This document shows positions 33,125 through 42,210 of a stretch of DNA of 64,000 nt, in pieces. This DNA comes from an uncultured Collinsella sp. (GTDB lineage: Bacteria > Actinomycetota > Coriobacteriia > Coriobacteriales > Coriobacteriaceae). Position 1 is the stretch's first letter, and each line of letters begins with the position of its first letter. The position numbers and the translations under genes are program-made. The notes under the pieces were generated by a model that saw only the letters and a list, made by a program, of their open reading frames with translations, did not search any database and was not told where the DNA came from. The DNA is taken from positions 1-64,000 of the forward strand of contig CANRSF010000004.1 of NCBI GenBank assembly GCA_947642445.1, read 5' to 3'.

Positions 33125-33835
33125 TTGTCCCAGCTCGAGAAATGCGATCGCCGGTCCCTTCGCTCGCAGCGTGCCCTTCGCCAGGCACTTGCCAGCGAGC
33201 TTGCCGAAAGCGGCGACCTTTCGCGCATTAATGTCGCGTCGCTCACCGAGCGCGCCGGCCTTACGCGCCGCACGTTCTATTCGCACTACCGCGATATCCC
33301 CGACTTTATCAATCAAATCGAGGACGGCTTGCTGGCCGAGATCCGTGAGCGCATTGAGCTCATCACCGCAGCTCAGCTGCCTGATCTCTATCACAACATC
33401 GATGAGCTCGAGCCGGCGCCCGGTTCGGTTGAACTGCTGCGTTATCTTGCGGCCAACCGCGACTTAATCGGTGCGCTGCTGGGTCCGGGCGGCGACCAGG
33501 CCTTTATTAAAAGGATTATCGACACCGCGCGTGAAGCTGTGGTGCCGCGTGCGCAGACGGGCATTTTGGGCCTGGCGCTGGGCACGTTCTTTGACTACTA
33601 CGTCACCTACGTCGTGAGTGCCGAGGTCGGCATGATTCAGCGCTGGTTTGAGCGTGACCTTTCCGAATCGCCCGAGGCCATGGCGCGCATTATGACGGTG
33701 CTCGCTTTTGTGCGCCCCGGCGACCTGTATGGCCAACCCATCGATATCAACGTGCCGGAATACGGCATGAAGCTATTGAACTTGCAGCTCGAGGACGCGG
33801 CCGACACCGCTGCAACCGTCGAGTCCAACAACTAA
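33125..33835 (+). CDS. TetR-family transcription regulator
   Basis: 236 residues. The N-terminal helix-turn-helix (LRQALASELAESGDLSRINVASLTERAGLTRRTFYSHYRDIPDFIN) is of TetR type, followed by an all-helical ligand domain (VELLRYLAANRDLIGALLGPGGDQAFIKRIIDTAREAV...FFDYYVTYVVSAEVGMIQRWFERDLSESPEAMARIM) with the TetR_C form seen in the DhaS-like group. It starts at TTG after AAGGAGG. The large CoA-enzyme activase gene begins 12 bases after its stop, so it probably controls that gene in response to an acyl-CoA or organic acid. The effector is inferred only from context. Confidence 0.88.
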   Translation: MSQLEKCDRRSLRSQRALRQALASELAESGDLSRINVASLTERAGLTRRTFYSHYRDIPDFINQIEDGLLAEIRERIELITAAQLPDLYHNIDELEPAPGSVELLRYLAANRDLIGALLGPGGDQAFIKRIIDTAREAVVPRAQTGILGLALGTFFDYYVTYVVSAEVGMIQRWFERDLSESPEAMARIMTVLAFVRPGDLYGQPIDINVPEYGMKLLNLQLEDAADTAATVESNN

Positions 33836-33847
33836 GAGGAGAGACAG

Positions 33848-36800
33848 ATGAGCAAACTCGTCGAGGGCATCAAGGATCGTATGGTCGCTGCCGCACGCGA
33901 GGCCGCGCCCGCCGTGGTGGACGCCGCGCAGAAGGCCGCGACCGCTGCTGCCGAGAAGGTTGCCGAGGCAGTTGCCGATGCCAAGAACGCGGCAGGGGAG
34001 ACGTCCGCAGCCGCCGAGCCCACGACCGCCGCTGAGCCCGTAGCCGCCACCGCCGCCCGGGCCCCCGAAGGCGCGATCTTCAACCCCGAGAACGCCCGCG
34101 GCAACCTGCACCTGGGCATCGACGTGGGCTCCACCACCGTCAAGCTCGCCGTGCTCAATGACGACAACCAAATTGTCTACGCCAAGTACCAGCGCCATCA
34201 CACCGATGTCCGTGCCTGCGCCCGCGACCTGTTCGAGGGTGCTGCGACCGTGCTGCCGACGGCCCAGATGACCTGCGCCATCACCGGCTCGGGCGGCCTG
34301 CTGCTGTCCCAGTGGCTCGACCTGGAGTTTGTCCAGGAGGTCATCGCCAGCAAGCGTGCCGTCGAGACCCTCATCCCGGCCACCGATGTCGCCATCGAGC
34401 TTGGTGGCGAAGACGCCAAGATCATCTACTTCGATAACGGCATCGAGCAGCGCATGAACGGCACCTGCGCCGGCGGCACGGGCGCGTTCATCGACCAGAT
34501 GGCAACCCTGCTGCACACCGACGCGAGCGGCCTCAACGAGCTCGCGGCCAACGCCACCACCATCTATCCCATCGCCAGCCGCTGCGGCGTTTTTGCCAAG
34601 ACCGACGTGCAGCCGCTACTCAACGAGGGTGCCCGCCCCGAGGACGTCGCCGCCTCCATCTTCCAAGCCGTCGTGACCCAGACCATCTCGGGCCTGGCGT
34701 GTGGCCGTCCCATCCGCGGCAACGTCGCCTTCCTGGGCGGCCCGTTGCAGTACCTCTCCGAGCTGCGTCATCGCTTCTACCTCACGCTCAACCTGGACGA
34801 GGAGCACCGTATCGTGCCCCAAAACGCCCACCTGTTTGTGGCGAGCGGTGCCGCCATGGCGCACGAGTCCAACAAGCTCAGCACGTTCCCGCAGCTCATC
34901 GAGGCCATCGATGCCCTGGGTGACACGCAGGGTGCCGAGGTTGAGCGCCTGGACCCGCTCTTTGCCAACGACGAGGACTTTGCCGAGTTCAAGAACCGCC
35001 ACGACCAGGAAGTCGTCCCCAAGGGCAAGCTCGAAGGCTACAGCGGCCGCGTGTTCATTGGCATCGACGCCGGTTCCACCACCATGAAGGCCGCACTCGT
35101 GGGCGAGGACGGCCAGCTGCTGCACACCTGGTACGGCAACAACAACGGCGACATCCTGGGCACGGCCAAGGTCATCATGGCCGATTTCTACAACCACATC
35201 CCCGCTGGCTGCACCATCGGTCACGTGACCACCACGGGCTACGGCGAGGCGCTGCTCATCGAGGCCCTCAAGGCCGACTCCGGCGAGATCGAGACCGTCG
35301 CGCACCTGCGCGGCGCCAAGGCATTCCTGCCCGGTGTCGAGTTTATCCTGGACATCGGCGGCCAGGACATGAAGTGCCTGCGCGTGAAGGACGGCGTCAT
35401 CGAGCACATCATGCTCAACGAGGCCTGCTCGTCGGGCTGCGGCAGCTTTATCGAGAGCTTCGCCGTGTCCATGAACATGGACGTGCGCGCGTTTGCCGAC
35501 GCCGCCATCCATGCCAAGGCTCCCGTCGACCTGGGTAGCCGCTGCACGGTCTTTATGAACTCGCGCGTCAAGCAGGCGCAAAAGGAAGGCGCCACAGTGG
35601 GCGACATCGCGGCCGGCCTGTCCTATTCCGTCATTAAGAATGCCCTGTTCAAGGTCATTAAGCTGCGCGACCCCAAGGAGATCGGCAGCCAGGTGATCGT
35701 CCAGGGCGGCACCTTTATGTCCGATGCCACGCTGCGCGCGTTTGAGCAGCTCACCGGCGTTCATGCCGTGCGTCCCGACATCGCCGGCTGCATGGGCGCC
35801 TACGGTGCGGCCCTGCTCGCCCGCGATCGCGCCGGCGCCGACGGCACCTCGACCATTCTTTCTGCCGAGGACATCGCGCACCTCACCGTGACGCAAAAGC
35901 ACGTCCGCTGCGGTCGCTGCTCCAACAACTGCCAGCTCACCGTCAACGACTTTGGCGGCGGCAGGCGCTTCATTACCGGCAACCGCTGCGAGAAGGGTGC
36001 CGGCCACAAAAAGCAGAAGACCGAGGCCCCCAACCTCTTCAAAAAGAAAAACGAGCTGCTCTTTAACCGCGAGGTGCTGAGCCCCGACGAGGCCCCGCGC
36101 GGCACCGTGGGTATCCCGCGTGCACTCAACATGTACGAGAACTACCCCTTCTGGCATGCGTTCTTTACGCGCTTGGGCTTTAGCGTGCAGCTGTCCGACC
36201 AGTCGAGCAAGAAGACCTACCAGGCGGGCATCGAGTCCATGCCGTCCGAGAGCGTGTGCTATCCGGCCAAGATGAGCCACGGCCACGTGATGAACCTTAT
36301 CGACCGTGACGTCGACTTTATCTGGATGCCGTGCGTGCGCTGGGAGCGCAAGGAGGATCCGACCGCCGGCAACTGTTACAACTGCCCCATCGTCATGAGC
36401 TACCCCACGGCGTTGGCGCTCAATATCGATGAGATTCGCGAGCAGAATATCGAGTTCCTGTACCCGTTTGTGCCCTATCATGACAAGACCGAGCTCAAGC
36501 GCCGTCTGTACCAGGTGCTCGCCGTCGACCGTGTGGCCGATGCGCAAGCCGGTCGCGGTCGCGTGCGTGGGCCCAAGATCACGCGTTCCGAGGTCGATGC
36601 CGCCGTCAACGCCGCCTTTGAGGCCGATGCGCGTTTCCACGAGGACATCCAGACCATGGGCGAGGAGGCTCTTAAGTGGGTCGAGGACCACGGCGGTCAC
36701 GGCATCGTGCTCGCCGGTCGTCCCTACCATAACGACCCCGAGATCAACCACGCCCTGCCCGAGCTTATCTCGAGCTTTGGCTTTGCGGTCTTTACCGAGG

Positions 36801-38635
36801 ATTCGCTCGCACATCTGGTGAAGCCCGAGCGCCCGATTCGCGTCGTCGACCAGTGGATGTACCACAGCCGCCTGTACGCCGTCGCCCGCTTTGTGACCAT
36901 GCGCAACGACCTGGACCTGATTCAGCTCAATTCCTTCGGCTGCGGTCTCGATGCTCTGACCACCGATCAGGTGCAGGAGATCCTGGAAGCCAGCGGCAAG
37001 ATCTACACCGTGCTCAAGATCGACGAGGTGTCCAACCTGGGCGCCGCGCGCATCCGCATCCGCTCACTCATGGCAGCGCTCAAGGACCAGGAGGCCGAGC
37101 GTCTGGCCGAGGCAACCGCCGCGGGCGAGGCTTATGAGCAGGGCGACGCCGCACCGGTGGCACCCTCCACGGATGCCCCCGCGTTCGCGAGCCGCAAGTA
37201 CACGTTCGAGGAGCAGCGCGAGAGTGCTTCGACCGCGTGGCCCAAGGTGCCCTTTACCGAGCAGATGCGCGACGAGGGCTACACCATCCTGTGCCCGCAG
37301 ATGGCGCCGATCCACTTTGACCTGGTCAAAGAAGTGTTCCGCGGTGCCGGCTACAACCTTGAGCTGCTGCCCTCGACCGATCACGATGCCGTCGAGGCGG
37401 GTCTGCGCTACGTGAACAATGACATCTGCTATCCGTCGATTCTGGTGACGGGCCAGATTATGGAAGCGATCGAGAGCGGTCGGTACGACCTGTCCAAGAC
37501 CGCCGTGGTCATCAGCCAGACCGGCGGCGGCTGCCGTGCCACCAACTACATCGCCCTCATTCGCAAGGCCCTGCGCGAGAGCGGTCACCCCGAGATCCCC
37601 GTGATCTCGCTTTCGGCCGTGGCGCTGGGCGAGGACAACCCCGGCTTCAAGCTGACGCCGGCGCTGCTTAAGCAGGCAGTCTACGCGGTGCTCTTTGGCG
37701 ACGTGATGATGCAGATGCTCTACCGCTGCCGCCCGTATGAGGCCACGCCCGGTGCCGCCAACGCGCTCTACGAGGAGTACATGGCGCGCGCTCGCAAGCT
37801 GGCACCCAAGTTCAACAGGCATAGCTACACCAAGCTGTGCCGCGAGGCCATCCGCGCGTTCGACACCATGCCGCTTGTGGGCGAGGGCACCAAGCCGCGC
37901 GTGGGCGTGGTCGGTGAGATCCTGGTCAAGTTCCACCCCACGGCCAACAACCACGTGGTCGACGTGATCGAGCGCGAGGGCTGCGAGGCCGTGGTGCCGG
38001 GTCTGCTCGACTTCTTCCTGTACTCCATGAGCAACGCCGAGCTGCAAAAGGACGAGCTGGGTAGCTCTGCAACGACGCGTGCGGGCATGCAGGCGCTCAT
38101 CAAGCTTGTGGACTGGATGCGCACGCCGGTGGAGGAGGTGCTCGAGAAGTCCCGCCGCTTCGAGGCACCCGAGCGCATCGGCACCATGGCCGACAAGGCC
38201 CGCACGGTGCTTTCGGTGTGCAACAACATGGGCGAGGGCTGGCTGCTCACGGCCGAGATGCTCGACCTGATCGATCATGGCGCGCCCAACATCATCTGCA
38301 CGCAGCCCTTCGCCTGCCTGCCCAACCACGTGGTGGGCAAGGCCGTGATCAAGGAGCTGCGCCGCCAGCATCCCGAGAGCAACATCGTCGCGGTGGACTA
38401 CGACCCCGGCGCGTCCGAGGTCAACCAGCTCAACCGCATTAAGCTCATGATCAGTGTGGCCAAGGAGAACATGCGCGCCGGTAAGGGCTTTAAGCTCGAG
38501 AAGGTGGCGCCGCTCGCGATGGACGAGGTCACCGGCCAGATGCGTGCTCATGACGGCTGTGTGAGCTGCGGGCCGGCCAGCGAGGAGGCCGTGGCATCGG
38601 TCGCCGAGCGCCTGGGACGCGGCATTAAGAAGTAA
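33848..38635 (+). CDS. 2-hydroxyacyl-CoA dehydratase activase fusion (acyl-CoA dehydratase activase-related protein)
   Basis: 1,595 residues. The first 80 residues are an Ala/Glu/Lys-rich helical, phasin-like extension. Two BadF/BcrAD ASKHA ATPase domains follow: LGIDVGSTTVKLAVL...GGEDAKIIYF...GTCAGGTGAFIDQMA, and FIGIDAGSTTMKAALV...DIGGQDMKCLRV...NEACSSGCGSFIE, the latter with the Cys that holds the shared [4Fe-4S] cluster. Then come a Cys motif (RCGRCSNNCQL...GNRCEKG), a DUF2229 domain (ESVCYPAKMSHGHV) and a HgdB/C-like region (NNDICYPSILVTGQI, SQTGGGCRATNY). ATP-driven electron activation of a radical dehydratase is the family's role. Whether the C-terminal part is itself a dehydratase is unknown. 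Confidence 0.9.
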   Translation: MSKLVEGIKDRMVAAAREAAPAVVDAAQKAATAAAEKVAEAVADAKNAAGETSAAAEPTTAAEPVAATAARAPEGAIFNPENARGNLHLGIDVGSTTVKLAVLNDDNQIVYAKYQRHHTDVRACARDLFEGAATVLPTAQMTCAITGSGGLLLSQWLDLEFVQEVIASKRAVETLIPATDVAIELGGEDAKIIYFDNGIEQRMNGTCAGGTGAFIDQMATLLHTDASGLNELAANATTIYPIASRCGVFAKTDVQPLLNEGARPEDVAASIFQAVVTQTISGLACGRPIRGNVAFLGGPLQYLSELRHRFYLTLNLDEEHRIVPQNAHLFVASGAAMAHESNKLSTFPQLIEAIDALGDTQGAEVERLDPLFANDEDFAEFKNRHDQEVVPKGKLEGYSGRVFIGIDAGSTTMKAALVGEDGQLLHTWYGNNNGDILGTAKVIMADFYNHIPAGCTIGHVTTTGYGEALLIEALKADSGEIETVAHLRGAKAFLPGVEFILDIGGQDMKCLRVKDGVIEHIMLNEACSSGCGSFIESFAVSMNMDVRAFADAAIHAKAPVDLGSRCTVFMNSRVKQAQKEGATVGDIAAGLSYSVIKNALFKVIKLRDPKEIGSQVIVQGGTFMSDATLRAFEQLTGVHAVRPDIAGCMGAYGAALLARDRAGADGTSTILSAEDIAHLTVTQKHVRCGRCSNNCQLTVNDFGGGRRFITGNRCEKGAGHKKQKTEAPNLFKKKNELLFNREVLSPDEAPRGTVGIPRALNMYENYPFWHAFFTRLGFSVQLSDQSSKKTYQAGIESMPSESVCYPAKMSHGHVMNLIDRDVDFIWMPCVRWERKEDPTAGNCYNCPIVMSYPTALALNIDEIREQNIEFLYPFVPYHDKTELKRRLYQVLAVDRVADAQAGRGRVRGPKITRSEVDAAVNAAFEADARFHEDIQTMGEEALKWVEDHGGHGIVLAGRPYHNDPEINHALPELISSFGFAVFTEDSLAHLVKPERPIRVVDQWMYHSRLYAVARFVTMRNDLDLIQLNSFGCGLDALTTDQVQEILEASGKIYTVLKIDEVSNLGAARIRIRSLMAALKDQEAERLAEATAAGEAYEQGDAAPVAPSTDAPAFASRKYTFEEQRESASTAWPKVPFTEQMRDEGYTILCPQMAPIHFDLVKEVFRGAGYNLELLPSTDHDAVEAGLRYVNNDICYPSILVTGQIMEAIESGRYDLSKTAVVISQTGGGCRATNYIALIRKALRESGHPEIPVISLSAVALGEDNPGFKLTPALLKQAVYAVLFGDVMMQMLYRCRPYEATPGAANALYEEYMARARKLAPKFNRHSYTKLCREAIRAFDTMPLVGEGTKPRVGVVGEILVKFHPTANNHVVDVIEREGCEAVVPGLLDFFLYSMSNAELQKDELGSSATTRAGMQALIKLVDWMRTPVEEVLEKSRRFEAPERIGTMADKARTVLSVCNNMGEGWLLTAEMLDLIDHGAPNIICTQPFACLPNHVVGKAVIKELRRQHPESNIVAVDYDPGASEVNQLNRIKLMISVAKENMRAGKGFKLEKVAPLAMDEVTGQMRAHDGCVSCGPASEEAVASVAERLGRGIKK

Positions 38636-38664
38636 CTGGCCTGCTTTGTGCTGGATATGAGACA

Positions 38665-38699
38665 AACGGGTGGTAGCGTATCGACTACCACCCGTTTTT
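38665..38699 (+). terminator. intrinsic terminator of the activase gene
   Basis: AACGGGTGGTAG...CTACCACCCGTTTTTG, 12-bp stem with T tract. Confidence 0.88.
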
Positions 38700-38751
38700 G
38701 CTGGACATATGTTGCGTAAATGCCCCAACTATCACCCTTTGCGAACTTAGA

Positions 38752-38882
38752 TTTCGGAAGTATGCGGCAAAATCTGAATAGGCCGAGCACGCCGGATATG
38801 TCCAAGCTCTGTACCTGCGGTTTTATTGGCGAAAAACCAGGATGTGCTCATGAGTTCCGGAATTTGCCGCATACTTCCGAAA
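38752..38882. repeat. inverted-repeat element, 131 bp
   Basis: TTTCGGAAGTATGCGGCAAA (38752-38771) and TTTGCCGCATACTTCCGAAA (38863-38882) are exact inverted copies. The interior contains TACCTGCGGTTTTA, shared with 6739-6878. Apart from this and the terminator, the gap 38636-39050 holds only an AT-rich stretch before the dehydrogenase. Confidence 0.75.
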
Positions 38883-39050
38883 ACGACGTCTCGGTGGCAC
38901 CAGAAACTGCCCTCGGAACCCTGAGATAATGAACATATGTAGCCGTTTGCCGCGAAATACCGCCCGTTTATAGAAACCACCCCCAGCGCGCGTCATCCTT
39001 ACGTTTGAATTAATACACATCTATGGAATTACGTAAGAGAGGACCGTTCC

Positions 39051-40010
39051 ATGAGCTACAAGACCGTTTGCGTTGCCGGCGGCGGCGTGTTGGGAAGCCA
39101 GATTGCCTTTCAGGCTGCCTACTGCGGCTTTGATGTAACGATTTGGCTGCGCAGCGAGGGCAGCATCGGCCGCACCCAGCCCAAGATCGATCACGTGCGC
39201 AAGGAGTACATCGCGGCAATCGAGGGCATGGCGGACGGCACGGGCGAGTGGTGTGCCGGTATCGCCGATGGCACCCAGCCCTTCGACAAGGAAGCGGCGC
39301 TCGCCGCCGTCGAGCGTGCCTACTCCACACTCAAGCTGGAGCTCGATCTTGCCAAGGCCGTGGCCGACGCCGACCTGGTCATCGAGTCTATGGCCGAGGA
39401 CACCCAGGCAAAGATCGACTTCTACAAGAAGCTCGCCCCGGCTCTGCCGCAAAAGACCGTCATCGTGACCAACTCATCCACGCTGCTGCCGAGCACCTTT
39501 GCCAAGTACACCGGCCGTCCCGAGAAGTACCTGTCGCTGCACTTTGCCAACTCTATCTGGAAGAACAACATGACGGAGGTCATGGCACAGGACCAAACCG
39601 ACAAGCGCTACTTCGACGAGCTCGTCGACTTTGCCAACGACATCCGCATGATTGCCCTGCCCGTCAACAAGGAAAAGAACGGCTACCTGCTCAATTCCAT
39701 GTTGGTGCCGTGGCTGCTTTCGGGCCTTGACCTGTATGTCTCGGGTGTGAGTGACCCCAAGAGCGTCGACCTCGCGTGGACGCGCGGCACCGGCGCTCCC
39801 AAGGGCCCGTTCCGTGTATTCGACACGGTGGGTATCCAGACGGCCTACAACATCGTCATGCAGTATCAGAAGGTTCCGGGCCTGGTGAGCCCGCTGCTCA
39901 AGAAGATGATGATGCCCTACAACTTTAAGGCTATGGCGTCCGTCCTCAAGAAAATGCTCGACGAAGGCAAGCTGGGCGAAAGCTCGGGCGAGGGCTTCTT
40001 TACGTACTAA
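39051..40010 (+). CDS. 3-hydroxyacyl-CoA dehydrogenase
   Basis: 319 residues, NAD-dependent oxidation of (S)-3-hydroxyacyl-CoA or the reverse reduction. N-terminal Rossmann motif VCVAGGGVLGSQIAFQAAYCGFDVTIW; catalytic-region signature TNSSTLLPSTFAKYTGRPEKYLSLHFANSIWKNNMTEVM, where His (in LHFA) pairs with Glu (in TEVM); then the helical dimerisation domain (GYLLNSMLVPWLLSGLDLYVSGVSDPKSVDLAWTRGTGAPKGPFRVFDTVGIQTAYNI). Located after the dehydratase activase, it may serve the same acyl-CoA or fermentation route; this is inferred. Copies of one repeat arm flank the gene on both sides. Confidence 0.92.
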   Translation: MSYKTVCVAGGGVLGSQIAFQAAYCGFDVTIWLRSEGSIGRTQPKIDHVRKEYIAAIEGMADGTGEWCAGIADGTQPFDKEAALAAVERAYSTLKLELDLAKAVADADLVIESMAEDTQAKIDFYKKLAPALPQKTVIVTNSSTLLPSTFAKYTGRPEKYLSLHFANSIWKNNMTEVMAQDQTDKRYFDELVDFANDIRMIALPVNKEKNGYLLNSMLVPWLLSGLDLYVSGVSDPKSVDLAWTRGTGAPKGPFRVFDTVGIQTAYNIVMQYQKVPGLVSPLLKKMMMPYNFKAMASVLKKMLDEGKLGESSGEGFFTY

Positions 40011-40047
40011 AAATGATCTCTTGGGGGTGGAAGCGTTGGGGATCTAC

Positions 40048-40072
40048 GGTAGTATGCGACAAAATCTGAATT
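40048..40072 (+). repeat. solitary arm related to the 38752 element
   Basis: GGTAGTATGCGACAAAATCTGAATTG matches GGAAGTATGCGGCAAAATCTGAATAG at 38756 with few changes; no partner arm is found nearby. The gap 40011-40280 has no other feature. Confidence 0.6.
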
Positions 40073-40280
40073 GATCGGGCAAGAGCTGTAGCGCGCGTTG
40101 ACGTTTGACCAATGGAGCGCAAAAATACACCGTTCGCCGATACTCCTCTCGCGAGTGGTTGCCATATGGTTTGATGTTGGAAACATATGACTGCCGCCGG
40201 GCTGCGGGTGACGTTTGCTCTGATATCGGAGGTGCCAAGTATGTTTCACGCTCCGTTAAACAAGTATCGGGCTGGTTAAT

Positions 40281-40730
40281 ATGGGCCGCCGTACTATCTC
40301 GATAACCCTTGCAGTGGTTTGCCTAGCTGTGCTCCTGGGCGCTATGGGGCAGTTCGCTATAAGTCGAGAAACATCCTATATGCAGGAATGTGCTTCCGAA
40401 GGCTTCGCCATTGATGGCTACTATCGGGATGACAAAACGAGTCGGGAAACCCTGGCTTTTCTTGAGGAGGACAACTGTCGATGGCAGCTGGTTGACCAAG
40501 ACGGAATCTGCACAGACGGGCAGTTTAAGCGTACGGATGACCCCAACATTCTGATATTAAAGAATGAAAACGGCGAAATATTCGGTACGGTCCACGTGGC
40601 GCATATTTCGCGCCGACGCGATCAGGGCTTGCTCTACCTATTTAGAGATACCAAGGTGACCCGTTTTTATCTGGTGAGCACCGATCCGGCGTTTATGGTG
40701 GAGTCTGGCGATGTCGATGCGGACAGTTGA
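40281..40730 (+). CDS. hypothetical membrane-anchored protein
   Basis: 149 residues that I do not recognise. It has one N-terminal membrane segment or uncleaved signal (ISITLAVVCLAVLLGAMGQFAI), then a soluble domain of about 110 residues with several short beta-like stretches (FAIDGYYRDDKTSRETLAFLEEDNCRWQLVDQDGICTDGQFKRTDDPNILILKNENGEIFGTVHVAH), possibly an external lipocalin-like or META-like sensor fold. It contains three Cys in the external part. The ribosome site is weak (GGGCTGGTTAAT). It has lower GC than its neighbours and no operon partner. Confidence 0.6.
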   Translation: MGRRTISITLAVVCLAVLLGAMGQFAISRETSYMQECASEGFAIDGYYRDDKTSRETLAFLEEDNCRWQLVDQDGICTDGQFKRTDDPNILILKNENGEIFGTVHVAHISRRRDQGLLYLFRDTKVTRFYLVSTDPAFMVESGDVDADS

Positions 40731-40855
40731 TTCACGGCAATAAAACGGCGAGCGGGGTGCGGGTGTGAACTGCACCACGCTATTTGCTCGCGTCCGTATC
40801 GCGTCTGCGCCTCGTCATAACTTGCGTCCGTGCGAGCGCTCATCCCGCGCCGGCA

Positions 40856-41995
40856 TCACTTCACATCGAACTCCACGCGATCGAGTTCGGGCACATTGAG
40901 GTCGATGAGCTTGCGGGCAACACGACGGTCGTGCGCCCCAAGTGTCTCGCTTGTCGTCACATGGGCGACAACCTCGCGCTCGACGAGGCCCTCCTCCCCG
41001 CCTTCGGTGGCCGAGGTTTCGACGGCGACGGTGTAATCCTTAAAGCCCGGCAGTACCGCGGCAAGCTCGCGCGTAGTTTCGGTGACGCCATAGCCGTCCT
41101 GCACGCCGGCCTGCGCCGAGCCAATAGACCCCGCGGTCATAACGATGCAGGGGATGGCAAAGATCACCGTGCCCACGATGATGCGGCGGCGCACCTTGTG
41201 TGACAGCTCATCGACCTCGGCGTTTTCCTCGGCGGTCACAATGCCGTCGCCGTTGAGGTCACGCTTGAGCGGTACACGTAGAAGAAGCAATACGGCTTCG
41301 GCCGCCAGCGCGATAAAGACAACGTTGATGCCAAATTCGTAGAGCGCCGAGAGAAACAGCGACCCGCTCGCGATGGCGATGCCGTAACCCGCCGCGCACA
41401 GGGGCGGCATGAGCGCGGTTGCCACGGCCACGCCCGCGATAAGCGTCGCGGGCTCCTGGTCGCGCGAGTTGCCCAGGCCTCCGGCAAAGCCACCCGCGAG
41501 CGCGACGGCAAGATCCCAGACGGTGGGTGTCGAGTTGTCGATGATAGCGGCCGTGGTGGTGCCGAGCGGTGAGAGCTTAAAGTACAGCGTGGACGTGATC
41601 AGGCAGAAGGTCATCTGCAACGCGAGACCGGCAATGGCCTCGACGGTAATCTCGCGGTCGAGCGTGGCGATGCCATATGCCATGGCAAGGACCGAGCCCA
41701 TGAGCGGGCAGATGAGCATGGCACCTACAATGGCGATATCCGAGTCGATATCGAGGCCGATGCTCGCGATCAACATGGCAATGATCAGGATGCATAAGTG
41801 CGAGCCAGTCAGGCGCGCCCCGTTTACAAAGCGCTTGCGAATCACGTGATAGGGCGCGCGTCCCTCGCGAATGTTGAACGCCTGCTTAAGGAAACGGGTG
41901 GCATTCTCCATGGCCTCGCTGTGTGCAGGGCGTATACCGTGACGACGATGATGACGCTCGCGCAGCCGCTTGATCTGTTGTTTGTCGAGTTCCAT
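40856..41995 (-). CDS. DUF389 family membrane protein with EF-hand-like loop
   Basis: 379 residues. About seven membrane segments form the DUF389 (TIGR00341-like) domain: LIIAMLIASIGLDIDSDIAIVGAMLICPLMGSVLAMAYGIA, LAVALAGGFAGGLGNSR and TLIAGVAVATALMPPLCAAGYGIA. The function of the family is unknown. Between two membrane parts lies KRDLNGDGIVTAEENAEV, a canonical EF-hand/dockerin-type calcium loop (D-x-N-x-D-G-x-x-x-x-x-E). The C-terminal 90 residues form a soluble domain (VETSATEGGEEGLVEREVVAHVTTSETLGAHDRRVARKLIDL) like an OmpA- or BON-like fold. It appears to be a single-gene unit. Confidence 0.82.
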   Translation of the reverse strand: MELDKQQIKRLRERHHRRHGIRPAHSEAMENATRFLKQAFNIREGRAPYHVIRKRFVNGARLTGSHLCILIIAMLIASIGLDIDSDIAIVGAMLICPLMGSVLAMAYGIATLDREITVEAIAGLALQMTFCLITSTLYFKLSPLGTTTAAIIDNSTPTVWDLAVALAGGFAGGLGNSRDQEPATLIAGVAVATALMPPLCAAGYGIAIASGSLFLSALYEFGINVVFIALAAEAVLLLLRVPLKRDLNGDGIVTAEENAEVDELSHKVRRRIIVGTVIFAIPCIVMTAGSIGSAQAGVQDGYGVTETTRELAAVLPGFKDYTVAVETSATEGGEEGLVEREVVAHVTTSETLGAHDRRVARKLIDLNVPELDRVEFDVK

Positions 41996-42147
41996 GCTTA
42001 CCTCGTTTAGCTTCTGAGCCGCTTCTTGCGTCTGTCGTCTTTACTCTACACCGCGTTAGGCGAGGTGTCAGACAAGGTTTGTTGACCTGGAAGTCAGGCC
42101 AATCGACATGGCTAAAACGCCGTGAGGATCATAAGAGTCAAATAGAC

Positions 42148-42185
42148 AAAAAAGCGCGGGGCCGGTTTGATTCCGACTCCGCGCT
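42148..42185 (-). terminator. intrinsic terminator of the OPT transporter gene
   Basis: Minus strand AGCGCGG...CCGCGCT followed by TTTTTTGTC. The rest of the gap between the two minus-strand transporters (41996-42210) shows no gene. Confidence 0.8.
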
Positions 42186-42210
42186 CTGCGCTGGTGCGTT
42201 GTTGTTCGGC

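Noticed and set aside
34616-36865. 749-residue minus-strand ORF within the activase gene
   Set aside because: Antisense shadow with His/Val/Gly/Ala-rich composition and no domain; the plus strand has clear ASKHA motifs.
37064-38728. 554-residue minus-strand ORF
   Set aside because: Antisense shadow of the activase C-terminal half.
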